Of a stretch of DNA of 64,000 bases, positions 47,251 through 54,543 are shown piece by piece. The DNA comes from Actinomadura opuntiae (GTDB taxonomy: Bacteria; Actinomycetota; Actinomycetes; Streptosporangiales; Streptosporangiaceae), in assembly GCF_030283205.1 (NCBI RefSeq), contig NZ_JASNWF010000020.1, positions 164,883-228,882 of the forward strand. The letters run 5' to 3'. Each line of letters starts with the position of its first letter. The first letter of the stretch is position 1. Under the pieces are notes generated by a model, which worked only from the letters and a program-made list of their open reading frames with translations, was not told where the DNA came from and searched no databases. The position numbers and the translations under genes are program-made.

Positions 47251-47925
47251 TCAGCCGTCCGCCGCCCGGCGGGCGTCGAGCTCCGCTCGGGTCAGCTCCG
47301 ACATCCGGCGGCAGGCCCGCCGCTGGTACACGCGCTGGGTGGGGCGGCCGAAGAGGGCGAAGCCGAGCCGGACGACGGGGTTGCGAATCCCGGCTTGCTG
47401 GGAGAAGGCGTGCAGATGGAATTCCACCTCCCCGGTGTCGAGCCACTTGCGCACTTCCTGGTCCATCTGGCCGCGTTCCAGATGCCCTTCCAGCGTCCGG
47501 TAGTTCCAGCCCCACACGCGCGCCCGGCGCCCGTCCCGTTCGACGACCGTGTCGACCACGTCGCCGACGCGGACGCCGAGGTGGAAGCGCAGCCCGAAGA
47601 ACCTGCCCTCCAGCAGCATGTCCTCCTCGGGGGCGGGGGCGCCCGTCCGGTAGGCGCTCCGCACGATCCGCGGATCGGCGAACTCGTAGTCGCGGACCAG
47701 GCGGCGGGCGACCTCCCAGCTGCCCTCCGGCTCCGGCGGGCCGGGCCGCTCCGGCGGGAGGGGCTGGCGGTAGTCGTCGATGTTCCAGCCGTCCGGCCCG
47801 GCGTTCTCCGGCCGCTCCGCCGGCTCGAAGTTCACCGGACGTTCACGCAGCTCGCCGTAGTGCCGCTGCAACCGGCGATGCACGCGCGGCCTTCTGCGCC
47901 TGACGATCCTCCTCCGGCCGATCAC
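47251..47925 (-). CDS. DUF1990 family protein (short)
   Basis: Soluble protein of 224 residues. After a very basic N-terminus (RRRIVRRRRPRVHRR) comes a DUF1990 domain: GWNIDDYRQPLPPERPG near residue 45, RLVRDYEFADPRIVRSAY near 75, FHLGVRVGDVVDTVVERDG near 110, WNYRTLEGHLERGQMDQEV near 138, and FHLHAFSQQAGIRNPVVRLGF near 168. The function is unknown; homologues occur in plants and actinobacteria. GTG 47925 has GGGGTGA ahead and lies 3 bases after the longer DUF1990-like gene, so they form an operon. Confidence 0.8.
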   Translation of the reverse strand: MIGRRRIVRRRRPRVHRRLQRHYGELRERPVNFEPAERPENAGPDGWNIDDYRQPLPPERPGPPEPEGSWEVARRLVRDYEFADPRIVRSAYRTGAPAPEEDMLLEGRFFGLRFHLGVRVGDVVDTVVERDGRRARVWGWNYRTLEGHLERGQMDQEVRKWLDTGEVEFHLHAFSQQAGIRNPVVRLGFALFGRPTQRVYQRRACRRMSELTRAELDARRAADG

Positions 47926-47928
47926 CGC

Positions 47929-49326
47929 TCACCCCGCGCGGCGGTCGACGTGCTGGACGGCGTCGTACGTGCGTTTCCGGACCTGCTGGAGCGGACCGGC
48001 GGGCCGCAGCCCCGGGATCGGGTGACGGGCGGGATTGAAACGCACCGGCTCACGGTCGTCGGTGCGCCCGGGACCCGTCAGGATCAGCTCGCCGAACCGC
48101 TCCCACCGGCCGAGCTCGGTCGTCACGACCAGGTCCAGCGCGATCGGCCGCTCGGCGGCGGCGCGGGCGAGGGCCCCGAGGCCGGACGGGACGGGCCGCC
48201 GGGCGACCGCGCCGAGCAGCACGTGTCGGTCGCCGGCGGCATAGGGCGCCAGTGATCCGTAGAACCCGGGGCCCCACCGGACCGCCGGGCGCAGCAGGTG
48301 CCGGGTGAGCCGCCCATGCCCGGTGGTGGCCAGCAGCAGCTCGGACGGCGCGCCGCCGTCCTCGGGCTGCCGCCACCGCAGCGCCAGGCCGAGGATGTCG
48401 GGGAGCGGGGGCGGTAGGCCGACCGACCGCGACAGCCGCGCCACGCCCCGCAGCTCGACCGTCTCGTCCAGCAGCGGGACGCCCCAGAAGTGCGAGGTGC
48501 CGGACAGGCGCAGGGCCGCGTCGAGGACCAGCCCGCGGGGATGCAGCGGCCGGCCGCCGCGCACCCTCGCCAGCGCGGTGAAGCTCCGGGCCGACACCGC
48601 GGCCGCCATCTCGGTCAGGTACCGGGCGTTCACCCGGCCGTCCCCGGGAATCTCGGCCCGCTCGGTGCGGACCTCGACGTCTCCGGCCATCCGCCCACCG
48701 GACATCTCCGCCACGCGTCCGCAGAAATGCGCCCACATGTGGAGCTGCATCTCCTTCGCCATGCGCAGCCGGTCGTACAGCACGTCGGCCAGCCGGTCGC
48801 CGCTCCGCGTCCACGACTCCACGGTGAACAGCAGACCGTCCTCGGTGTCCCTCGCGCGGAACTCGATCTCTCCGGCCTCGACGTGCCCCTCCAGGGTCGC
48901 GAACCGGAACGACACCGGGGTGCGCTCCACCACGCGCACCGGGCAGTTCCAGGGCCCCGGCATGTGGACGTCGTACTCGTCGCCGAGGTCCAGCGGCGCC
49001 TCGTCCCCGGAGACCCGGTCGAAGACGGCGAACTCGACGGGCGACGCGGCGTTGACGTCGGCGCGCAGCCGCTCCATCAGCCGCGGCGCGTCCAGGTCGC
49101 TGCCGACGATCCGCGCCGTGTACCGCCGCTGGTACGCCGGCCCGACTCCCTGCCGCAGCCCCTGGACGCGGTCGCCCCCGCGGTCCGGGATCCGGTCCAT
49201 GCCGGACGCCGCCGGCAGCCGCTCGCGCGCGATCCCGCGCGAGGTCCGCAGCCAGCGCCACAGCGCGACGCCCATTCCCGCGGGCCAGCGCGCCGTCCGC
49301 ACGCGCTGCCGCCAACGTACCCGCAC
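47929..49326 (-). CDS. large protein with DUF1990-like region
   Basis: Protein of 465 residues. The region around residues 60-220 has the pattern of lipid-polymer-type DUF1990 neighbours: YQRRYTARIVGSDLDAPRLM, FRFATLEGHVEAGEIEFRA, VESWTRSGDRLADVLYDRL, and MQLHMWAHFCGRVAEMSGG. These mirror blocks in the smaller protein encoded next. The C-terminal 230 residues (HPRGLVLDAALRLSG, PPLPDILGLALRW, HVLLGAVARRP, ALDLVVTTELGRWERFGEL) form a second, unnamed domain. GTG 49326 follows GGGGGGTGCC. The pair may process or bind a common ligand. I cannot name a function. Confidence 0.65.
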   Translation of the reverse strand: MRVRWRQRVRTARWPAGMGVALWRWLRTSRGIARERLPAASGMDRIPDRGGDRVQGLRQGVGPAYQRRYTARIVGSDLDAPRLMERLRADVNAASPVEFAVFDRVSGDEAPLDLGDEYDVHMPGPWNCPVRVVERTPVSFRFATLEGHVEAGEIEFRARDTEDGLLFTVESWTRSGDRLADVLYDRLRMAKEMQLHMWAHFCGRVAEMSGGRMAGDVEVRTERAEIPGDGRVNARYLTEMAAAVSARSFTALARVRGGRPLHPRGLVLDAALRLSGTSHFWGVPLLDETVELRGVARLSRSVGLPPPLPDILGLALRWRQPEDGGAPSELLLATTGHGRLTRHLLRPAVRWGPGFYGSLAPYAAGDRHVLLGAVARRPVPSGLGALARAAAERPIALDLVVTTELGRWERFGELILTGPGRTDDREPVRFNPARHPIPGLRPAGPLQQVRKRTYDAVQHVDRRAG

Positions 49327-49589
49327 GGCACCCCCCGATGCCTCGCCATGCCCCGTTCACGCAGGTCACGCCCTACCCGCACCGGCACCGCACAACCAAC
49401 CGCCAACGGATATCGCGACTACGACGACGGCGCCGAGCCGACCGTCGCCCGGATCCGCGCGGCCCTGCCCCGGCATCGCCACCACCGAGTCCACCTGAGC
49501 GGAGCAGGGTGACCGGCGCGACGTCTCGCCGTCCGGCCGGGAGCGGCCACTCCCGCATGCCCGGCCGCCGGGTGGTGAACGGTGCCGTC

Positions 49590-50171
49590 ATGGTCAACTG
49601 GCGGGATCGAGTCCAGACCACGCCGATCTGGGCGTTCTTCCTGATAGTCGCCGTCTTACTGACGGTGTACCTCGATGCGCTCGCGGTCGCGCTCGGCCAA
49701 TCAGCGCACGGGGTTCTGGTGCTCTCGCTGTTCGCCCTGGCGTTGGCGGCGGTGTCAGCGGGGCTCGCGGCCGTGAGACGGGCGTGGGTCAGCAAGCGGA
49801 TCGGCAGGTATCCCCGTTCCGCGTGGACGGAGATGGCCTGCGCCTTCCGTACGGGACGGCCGCCGGACGACCCCGCACTCGACGAACCGCTGCTCGCCCT
49901 CATCGAGCGACGGAAGGCGCAGCGGCGACGGCTGCGCCGCCAGCGCCCCGCCGCTCTCGTCCTGTTCATCCTCTGGTGCGCTGCGAGCCTTTATCTGAAG
50001 CTCCTCGACTGGCGTCCGCTCCTTGTCCTCATCGTGGTCATCCCGTCCGTTCAGATACCTCTGCTGCGGCGCCGGCGTGCCGTGGACCGGTTGCTGGCGG
50101 AACGGATCCGGGGGCGGTGGGGGTGGTCAGCCGATGGTCGTTTTGAAGAGGTGGAAGGCGGAGGTTCCTAG
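49590..50171 (+). CDS. small membrane protein, unknown
   Basis: Protein of 193 residues with four probable helices: IWAFFLIVAVLLTVYLDAL, VLVLSLFALALAAVSAGLAA, AALVLFILWCAASLYLKLL and LLVLIVVIPSVQIPLL. A cytosolic Arg-rich loop (RRKAQRRRLRRQR) precedes the third. The start is uncertain: ATG 49590 gives the most compact protein, while ATG 49557 and GTGs at 49572 and 49575 are in frame. The last 45 bases overlap the convergent geosmin synthase gene. No family is recognised. Confidence 0.55.
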   Translation: MVNWRDRVQTTPIWAFFLIVAVLLTVYLDALAVALGQSAHGVLVLSLFALALAAVSAGLAAVRRAWVSKRIGRYPRSAWTEMACAFRTGRPPDDPALDEPLLALIERRKAQRRRLRRQRPAALVLFILWCAASLYLKLLDWRPLLVLIVVIPSVQIPLLRRRRAVDRLLAERIRGRWGWSADGRFEEVEGGGS

Positions 50172-52256
50172 CGGGCGGGCGGGGTCGCGCTCGTCGTAGC
50201 GGTGGGTCTCGTGGTGCCATTTGTGGATGCCGGCGATCCAGTCGCGGAGTTCGGCGACGTAGGCGTCCAGGCCGGTGCGGGCGGTGTCGTCGAGGCCCAT
50301 GTCCGCCGCCAGCGCGGGGAGTTCGGCGGTGGCGAGGTGCTCGAACTGGCGGCGGCGCGAGGCCATGAGGTCGTTGACGATGGGGACGGCCTCGTCCCGT
50401 CCGCAGTCGAAGAAGTGCTGCACGGCAAGGACGCCGTTGTTGAGCTCGCCCTCGTACTCGATCTCCTTCTGGTAGGAGAAGACGTCGTTGAGCAGGCAGG
50501 CGTAGTCCATCGCGGACGCGTCGATCTCCTGCATCGTGCGGGTGGCGAAGACCTCGGCGGGGATGTCGTGGGAGAGGCCGATGCGGGTCAGCGCCATGGT
50601 GAGCTCGGAGCCGAAGGTGCGGCGGCGCATCTCCAGGTAGTCGACGGGGTCGGGGATGCGGGACTGGAGGTGGTTGTTCAGCTCCCACACCCAGCTGTCG
50701 ACCATGTGCTCGACGGAGGCGCGGAACTCGCGGCGTCCGCGCGCGGGCATTGGGGACGCGGTGCGGTGCCACAGGTCGATGAGGCCGGTCTCGAAGGGGT
50801 TCTCCGGGACGGGCGTCGGGCCGCAGTCCAGCGGCATGAAGCCGCGGATGCGGGCGCTGAACCGTTTCGCGCCGGCCATGTCGCGATCGCGGTTGAACAA
50901 GGCGGGGAAGTAGTCGTCGCCGAAGGTGCCCCAGGCCAGCCACTGGGTCGCGAGGTCGAGTGCCTCGGGCGTGGAGTCCGGGTCGAGGGACGCCGAGCAG
51001 ACGGCGAAGTCGAACCCGGCGAGCTTGTCGGGCGTCCAGAGCGGGACGGGGTGGCGGGGCAGCGGGTCGTACATGCCCATGGCGCCGCACCAGGCGACGA
51101 CGTTGCGGCGGGCCCGTTCCCGGTGCGGGTTCACGCGGGCCTCGTACGGCATGTCGAAGTCGGGGAGCGGCGTCGGGCCGACCTTCTGGAACGGGACGTG
51201 GGGACGGCTGATCCGGGCCGACTTCAGTAGCGCGGGGATGCGCGAGGCCGACATGCCGACGGACTCGCGGTTCATGTAGCGGCTCGACCGCATGTGCCAT
51301 TCGTGGCCGCCGGACTGCCAGTCCTGGAGGCCCTTGACGTAGCCGGCGACGGCGGCCCGCTCGGCCGGGGTCAGCGCGTGCTCCTCGAACAGCGGGGGCA
51401 GTTCGGTGACGGCGGTGTTCTCGAACTGGCGCAGCCGGGAGGTGAGCAGGTCGTTGACGGTGTCGGCGGCCTGCTGCGGCGGCACGCCGAGGAAGTGCTC
51501 GATGACGAGGACGCAGTTGTTGATCTCGCCTTCGGACTCCGTCTCGCGCTGGTAGGAGAAGATGTCGTTGCGCAGGTGGACACCGTCGGAGAAGGTGTCC
51601 TTCAGCACGCGCAGCGGCCGGGTGCCGACGACGCGGGCGGGCACCTCCACACCGGCGGCGTGCTCCACGAGGTCCGCCGACCAGGGCGCGCCGCCGACCT
51701 TGCGGCGCATCTGCACGTACTCGACGGGGTTCGGGACGCGCCCGCTGCTGATGTTGGACAGCTCCCACAGCGACTCGCGCAGCAGCGCGTCGGTGCTCTC
51801 GGCGAACCGGCGGCGCCAGGCGAGGGATCGGACGGGGACGGTCCGGGCCCACAGGTCGGCGAGGCCGCGCTCGACGGCGTTCCGCGGCTCGGGCGGGTCG
51901 AGCGACATGAACAGCGGGAGCCGGTCAAGGTAGGCGCGGGCGCCCGCCTGGTCCTGCGGCTTCTTGAACACCTCCAGGAAGTGGTCGTCGAAGTAGAAGA
52001 CCCAGACGTACCAGTCGGTGACGAGGTCGAGCTCGGCGCCGTCGCAGTCGGGATGGGTGTAGGCGCACAGGAGCGCGTAGTCCATCGCGCCGAGCTGCGC
52101 CTCGTCCCAGATGTCGGGGGTGCCGGGATCGCGGGTGGCGTTCAGCATGCCCATCTCGCGGGCCCACGCCGCGCTGTGCGTCCGCGCCCGCTCCAGATGC
52201 GGATTCAGCCGGGCCGGGTACGGGACGTAGAAGTCGGGCAGCTGGAACGGTTGCAT
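50127..52256 (-). CDS. geoA: geosmin synthase (two-domain germacradienol/geosmin synthase)
   Basis: Bifunctional terpene synthase of 709 residues. The N-terminal half turns farnesyl diphosphate into germacradienol, and the C-terminal half converts this to geosmin, the earthy odour compound. N-terminal metal motifs are FDDHFLE near residue 89 and NDIFSYQRE near 229. The C-terminal half repeats the fold with GDDYFP and NDVFSYQKE, as in characterised Streptomyces geosmin synthases. The start MQPFQLPDFYVPYPARLNPH is the family's usual N-terminus, so upstream in-frame codons were ignored. An AT-richer stretch at 52290-52340 probably holds the promoter. It is a stand-alone gene. Confidence 0.97.
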   Translation of the reverse strand: MQPFQLPDFYVPYPARLNPHLERARTHSAAWAREMGMLNATRDPGTPDIWDEAQLGAMDYALLCAYTHPDCDGAELDLVTDWYVWVFYFDDHFLEVFKKPQDQAGARAYLDRLPLFMSLDPPEPRNAVERGLADLWARTVPVRSLAWRRRFAESTDALLRESLWELSNISSGRVPNPVEYVQMRRKVGGAPWSADLVEHAAGVEVPARVVGTRPLRVLKDTFSDGVHLRNDIFSYQRETESEGEINNCVLVIEHFLGVPPQQAADTVNDLLTSRLRQFENTAVTELPPLFEEHALTPAERAAVAGYVKGLQDWQSGGHEWHMRSSRYMNRESVGMSASRIPALLKSARISRPHVPFQKVGPTPLPDFDMPYEARVNPHRERARRNVVAWCGAMGMYDPLPRHPVPLWTPDKLAGFDFAVCSASLDPDSTPEALDLATQWLAWGTFGDDYFPALFNRDRDMAGAKRFSARIRGFMPLDCGPTPVPENPFETGLIDLWHRTASPMPARGRREFRASVEHMVDSWVWELNNHLQSRIPDPVDYLEMRRRTFGSELTMALTRIGLSHDIPAEVFATRTMQEIDASAMDYACLLNDVFSYQKEIEYEGELNNGVLAVQHFFDCGRDEAVPIVNDLMASRRRQFEHLATAELPALAADMGLDDTARTGLDAYVAELRDWIAGIHKWHHETHRYDERDPARPLGTSAFHLFKTTIG

Positions 52257-52375
52257 CGACCGGACACGCCTTCCTGCTCGGGGGACGCTTCGCAACCTAC
52301 AGCAGGCACAAAGTTACCTACAGTGACAGCTATGCTCCCTGGAATCCTTCGCAATGCAGCGGGTAAGCCGAGGTC

Positions 52376-52750
52376 ATGAGCAAGTCGCGAGTCGCGGCGA
52401 AGATCAAGGACGACCCGGTGGAGGAGAACCTGGAACTCGTCCGGCAGGTGATCGACGCCGCGCAACAGGAAATGATCACCAAGGCGCGCAAGCGCGTGCC
52501 GGCACTGAGGTTCGGCGCGCTCGCGGGGGCGCTCGGGGTCATGGCGACCGCGGCGTCGTACCGCATGAACGTCCAGTTGCTGGAGCGCAAGCTCCCGCCG
52601 GAGCTGGCGTCGTTCGTCGCGGCGCTGGCCTACGGGGGCGGCGCGGGCGCCGCGGCGGTGGCGGCCTCGCGCAAGTGGAAGGGGCTGCCGGCACCGCTGC
52701 CGACCGAGACGGCGAGGCAGGTGGCGGAGATCATCACCGATTCCGGCTGA
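52376..52750 (+). CDS. holin-like small membrane protein
   Basis: Protein of 124 residues with a charged N-terminal helix (ELVRQVIDAAQQEMITKARK) followed by two hydrophobic segments (RFGALAGALGVMATAAS and FVAALAYGGGAGAAAVAAS). This resembles actinobacterial members of the phage-holin superfamily III (DUF1469-like) encoded on chromosomes, which are of unknown role. It is divergent from the geosmin synthase gene by 119 bases, so shared promoter control is possible. The family assignment is tentative. Confidence 0.5.
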   Translation: MSKSRVAAKIKDDPVEENLELVRQVIDAAQQEMITKARKRVPALRFGALAGALGVMATAASYRMNVQLLERKLPPELASFVAALAYGGGAGAAAVAASRKWKGLPAPLPTETARQVAEIITDSG

Positions 52751-52795
52751 CCCGGCCGGCCCGCCCGGCGCGGCCGCCCGACCGGCACGGCCGGA

Positions 52796-52825
52796 TTGAC
52801 AGCGCGCCGCGGGCGTCAGCAGACT
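52796..52825 (+). promoter_or_regulatory. promoter for a probably leaderless Cgl0159-like mRNA
   Basis: TTGACA (52796-52801), an 18-base spacer and CAGACT (52820-52825) end 7 bases before the GTG at 52833. Transcription should therefore start at or beside the start codon, which also lacks a good ribosome site. Confidence 0.6.
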
Positions 52826-52832
52826 CGGCGGA

Positions 52833-53690
52833 GTGCGCATCGGCGAGCTGACGGACGTGCGGGCCGCGCGTCCGGGCGCGGTCGCGGAGGCGGCGGCGCG
52901 GCGGGTGCGGTGCGCCGCCCTCCCGTCCCGGCTGATGATCATCGCGGCGGACCACCCGGCGCGCGGCGCGCTGGCCGCCGGCGGCGACCCGGTGGCGATG
53001 GCCGACCGGCGCGACCTGCTCGAACGGCTCTGCACGGCGCTGGAGCGCCCCGGCGTGGACGGCGTGCTCGGCACCCCGGACGTCCTGGAGGACCTGATGC
53101 TCCTCGGCGTCCTGGACGGCAAGGTCGCGATCGGCTCGATGAACCGGGGCGGCCTCGCGGGCGCGGCGTTCGAGATCGACGACCGCTTCACCGCCTACGA
53201 CGCCGGCGCGATCGCCGCGGCCGGGCTGGACGGCGGCAAGATGCTGCTGCGCATCGAGGACACCGACCCGGCGACGGCCCGCACCCTGGAGGGCTGCGCG
53301 CACGCCGTCACCGGACTGGCGGGGCACCGGCTGATGGCGATGGTGGAGCCGTTCGTCTCGCACCGCATCGAGGGCCGCGTCCGCAACCTGCTGACGCCGG
53401 AGGCGATGATCCGCGCCGTGTCGGTCGCCTCGGGGCTCGGCACGACGTCGGCGTACACGTGGCTGAAGGTGCCGGTCGTGCCGGAGATGGAGCGGGTCGC
53501 GGCGGCGACGACGCTGCCCCTGGTGCTGCTCGGCGGCGACATCGGCGACGACCCCCGCTCGGTGCTGGACGGGTGGCGCCGCGCGCTGCGGCTGCCGGGC
53601 GTGAAGGGCCTGGTCGCCGGGCGCTCGCTGCTGTACCCGCCGGACGGCGACGTGCGGGCGGCCGTCGACGCCGCCGTCTCCGTGCTCTAG
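52833..53690 (+). CDS. Cgl0159-type (beta/alpha)8 aldolase-fold protein
   Basis: TIM-barrel protein of 285 residues resembling Corynebacterium Cgl0159, linked there to myo-inositol catabolism, within the DeoC/FbaB superfamily. Blocks: LMIIAADHPARGALAAG near residue 34, GVDGVLGTPDVLEDLMLLG near 73, IGSMNRGGLAGAAFEIDDRFTAYD begins near 97, GKMLLRIEDTDPAT near 128, and TSAYTWLKVPVVPEM near 205 with a lysine suited to a Schiff base. No other inositol genes are adjacent. The Gfo/Idh and TIM-barrel genes 18 kb away could be related but are in a separate regulon. Confidence 0.8.
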   Translation: MRIGELTDVRAARPGAVAEAAARRVRCAALPSRLMIIAADHPARGALAAGGDPVAMADRRDLLERLCTALERPGVDGVLGTPDVLEDLMLLGVLDGKVAIGSMNRGGLAGAAFEIDDRFTAYDAGAIAAAGLDGGKMLLRIEDTDPATARTLEGCAHAVTGLAGHRLMAMVEPFVSHRIEGRVRNLLTPEAMIRAVSVASGLGTTSAYTWLKVPVVPEMERVAAATTLPLVLLGGDIGDDPRSVLDGWRRALRLPGVKGLVAGRSLLYPPDGDVRAAVDAAVSVL

Positions 53691-53712
53691 CCCCGACCCC
53701 TCCGGCGCGGGC

Positions 53713-54438
53713 TCACGAGTCGCTGAACTTGATGTTGCGGCCGGTCACGTGCAGGCCGACGCCGTTGGACGAGACGGTCACGCTCTGGAACGTCAGCCCG
53801 AGCGGCAGGCCCTGCACCGGGACGGTGAAGTCGAGGTCGTCGCCGAGGTCGGAGCGCGAGAACCCCTCGACCGACTGCGTCCGCACCACGATGCTGTTGC
53901 CCTGCTTGGTGACGGTCGCGGTCGCGGTGGCCTCCGTGATCCCGAGGTCCACCTTCGCCTTCACCAGGTTGTGCCCGGCGGCGGTCAGCACGAGGTCGGG
54001 GTCGTCGCTCGCGCTCGCGAGGTCCTTGAAGCTGACGAACGCGGTGCCGTCCACCGCGCCGAGCGTCCCGCTGCCGAAACCGGAATCGACCCGTACGTCC
54101 CGGGCGCGCACTTTGAGGTTCGTGATGCGCAGGGGGCCTTCGGTGATTCTGCTCGCCTCGAGCCGCACATCGCCGAAGTGCCGCGAGGCGACCTGGGTGA
54201 GGAACGGGATTCCCTTGATCGTCACTTTCGGCGTCGCCGGGAATCCCTCCTTTTTGATCTGCACGGCCATCTCGTGCTGCGCGAAGGCCACGCCGCCCCG
54301 GTCCGCCGCCACCAGGAGCAGCGCGAACAGCAGGACCGCGCAGACCAGGGCCACCAGCCACCGGGGCCGCCTGCGCCGCGGCAGACGGTCGACCCGGGTG
54401 ACGGTGGCCGCGCCCGGCGGATTCGCCATGGCGTTCAC
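53713..54438 (-). CDS. DUF2993 (LmeA-like) phospholipid-binding protein
   Basis: Protein of 241 residues with an N-terminal anchor or signal (RWLVALVCAVLLFALLLVAA near residue 26) and an extracytoplasmic DUF2993 domain. Typical text: VAFAQHEMAVQIKKEGFPATPKVTIKG begins near residue 50, FLTQVASRHFGDVRLEA near 78, and repeated amphipathic strands up to VTGRNIKFSD. In mycobacteria LmeA binds phospholipids and supports lipoglycan elongation. GTG 54438 was taken; ATG 54429 is in frame. It is divergent from the FHA-ABC gene across 105 bases. Confidence 0.85.
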   Translation of the reverse strand: MNAMANPPGAATVTRVDRLPRRRRPRWLVALVCAVLLFALLLVAADRGGVAFAQHEMAVQIKKEGFPATPKVTIKGIPFLTQVASRHFGDVRLEASRITEGPLRITNLKVRARDVRVDSGFGSGTLGAVDGTAFVSFKDLASASDDPDLVLTAAGHNLVKAKVDLGITEATATATVTKQGNSIVVRTQSVEGFSRSDLGDDLDFTVPVQGLPLGLTFQSVTVSSNGVGLHVTGRNIKFSDS

Positions 54439-54531
54439 TCAATTCCCGCGCCCCGGCCCCTGTCAATGGGACCGGTGTCCCGGTAATGCCGGGCGGGAAA
54501 AAGGGCCGGGACATTTCCGGGGCGAGGACTT

Positions 54532-54537
54532 ACACTT
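54532..54537 (+). promoter_or_regulatory. -10-like element before the FHA-ABC gene
   Basis: A TACACT-type hexamer ends about 7 bases before ATG 54544, at the same distance as in the HNH gene. A leaderless or near-leaderless mRNA is likely, since no good ribosome site precedes the ATG. Coordinates are good to about one base. Confidence 0.4.
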
Positions 54538-54543
54538 CCCCGC

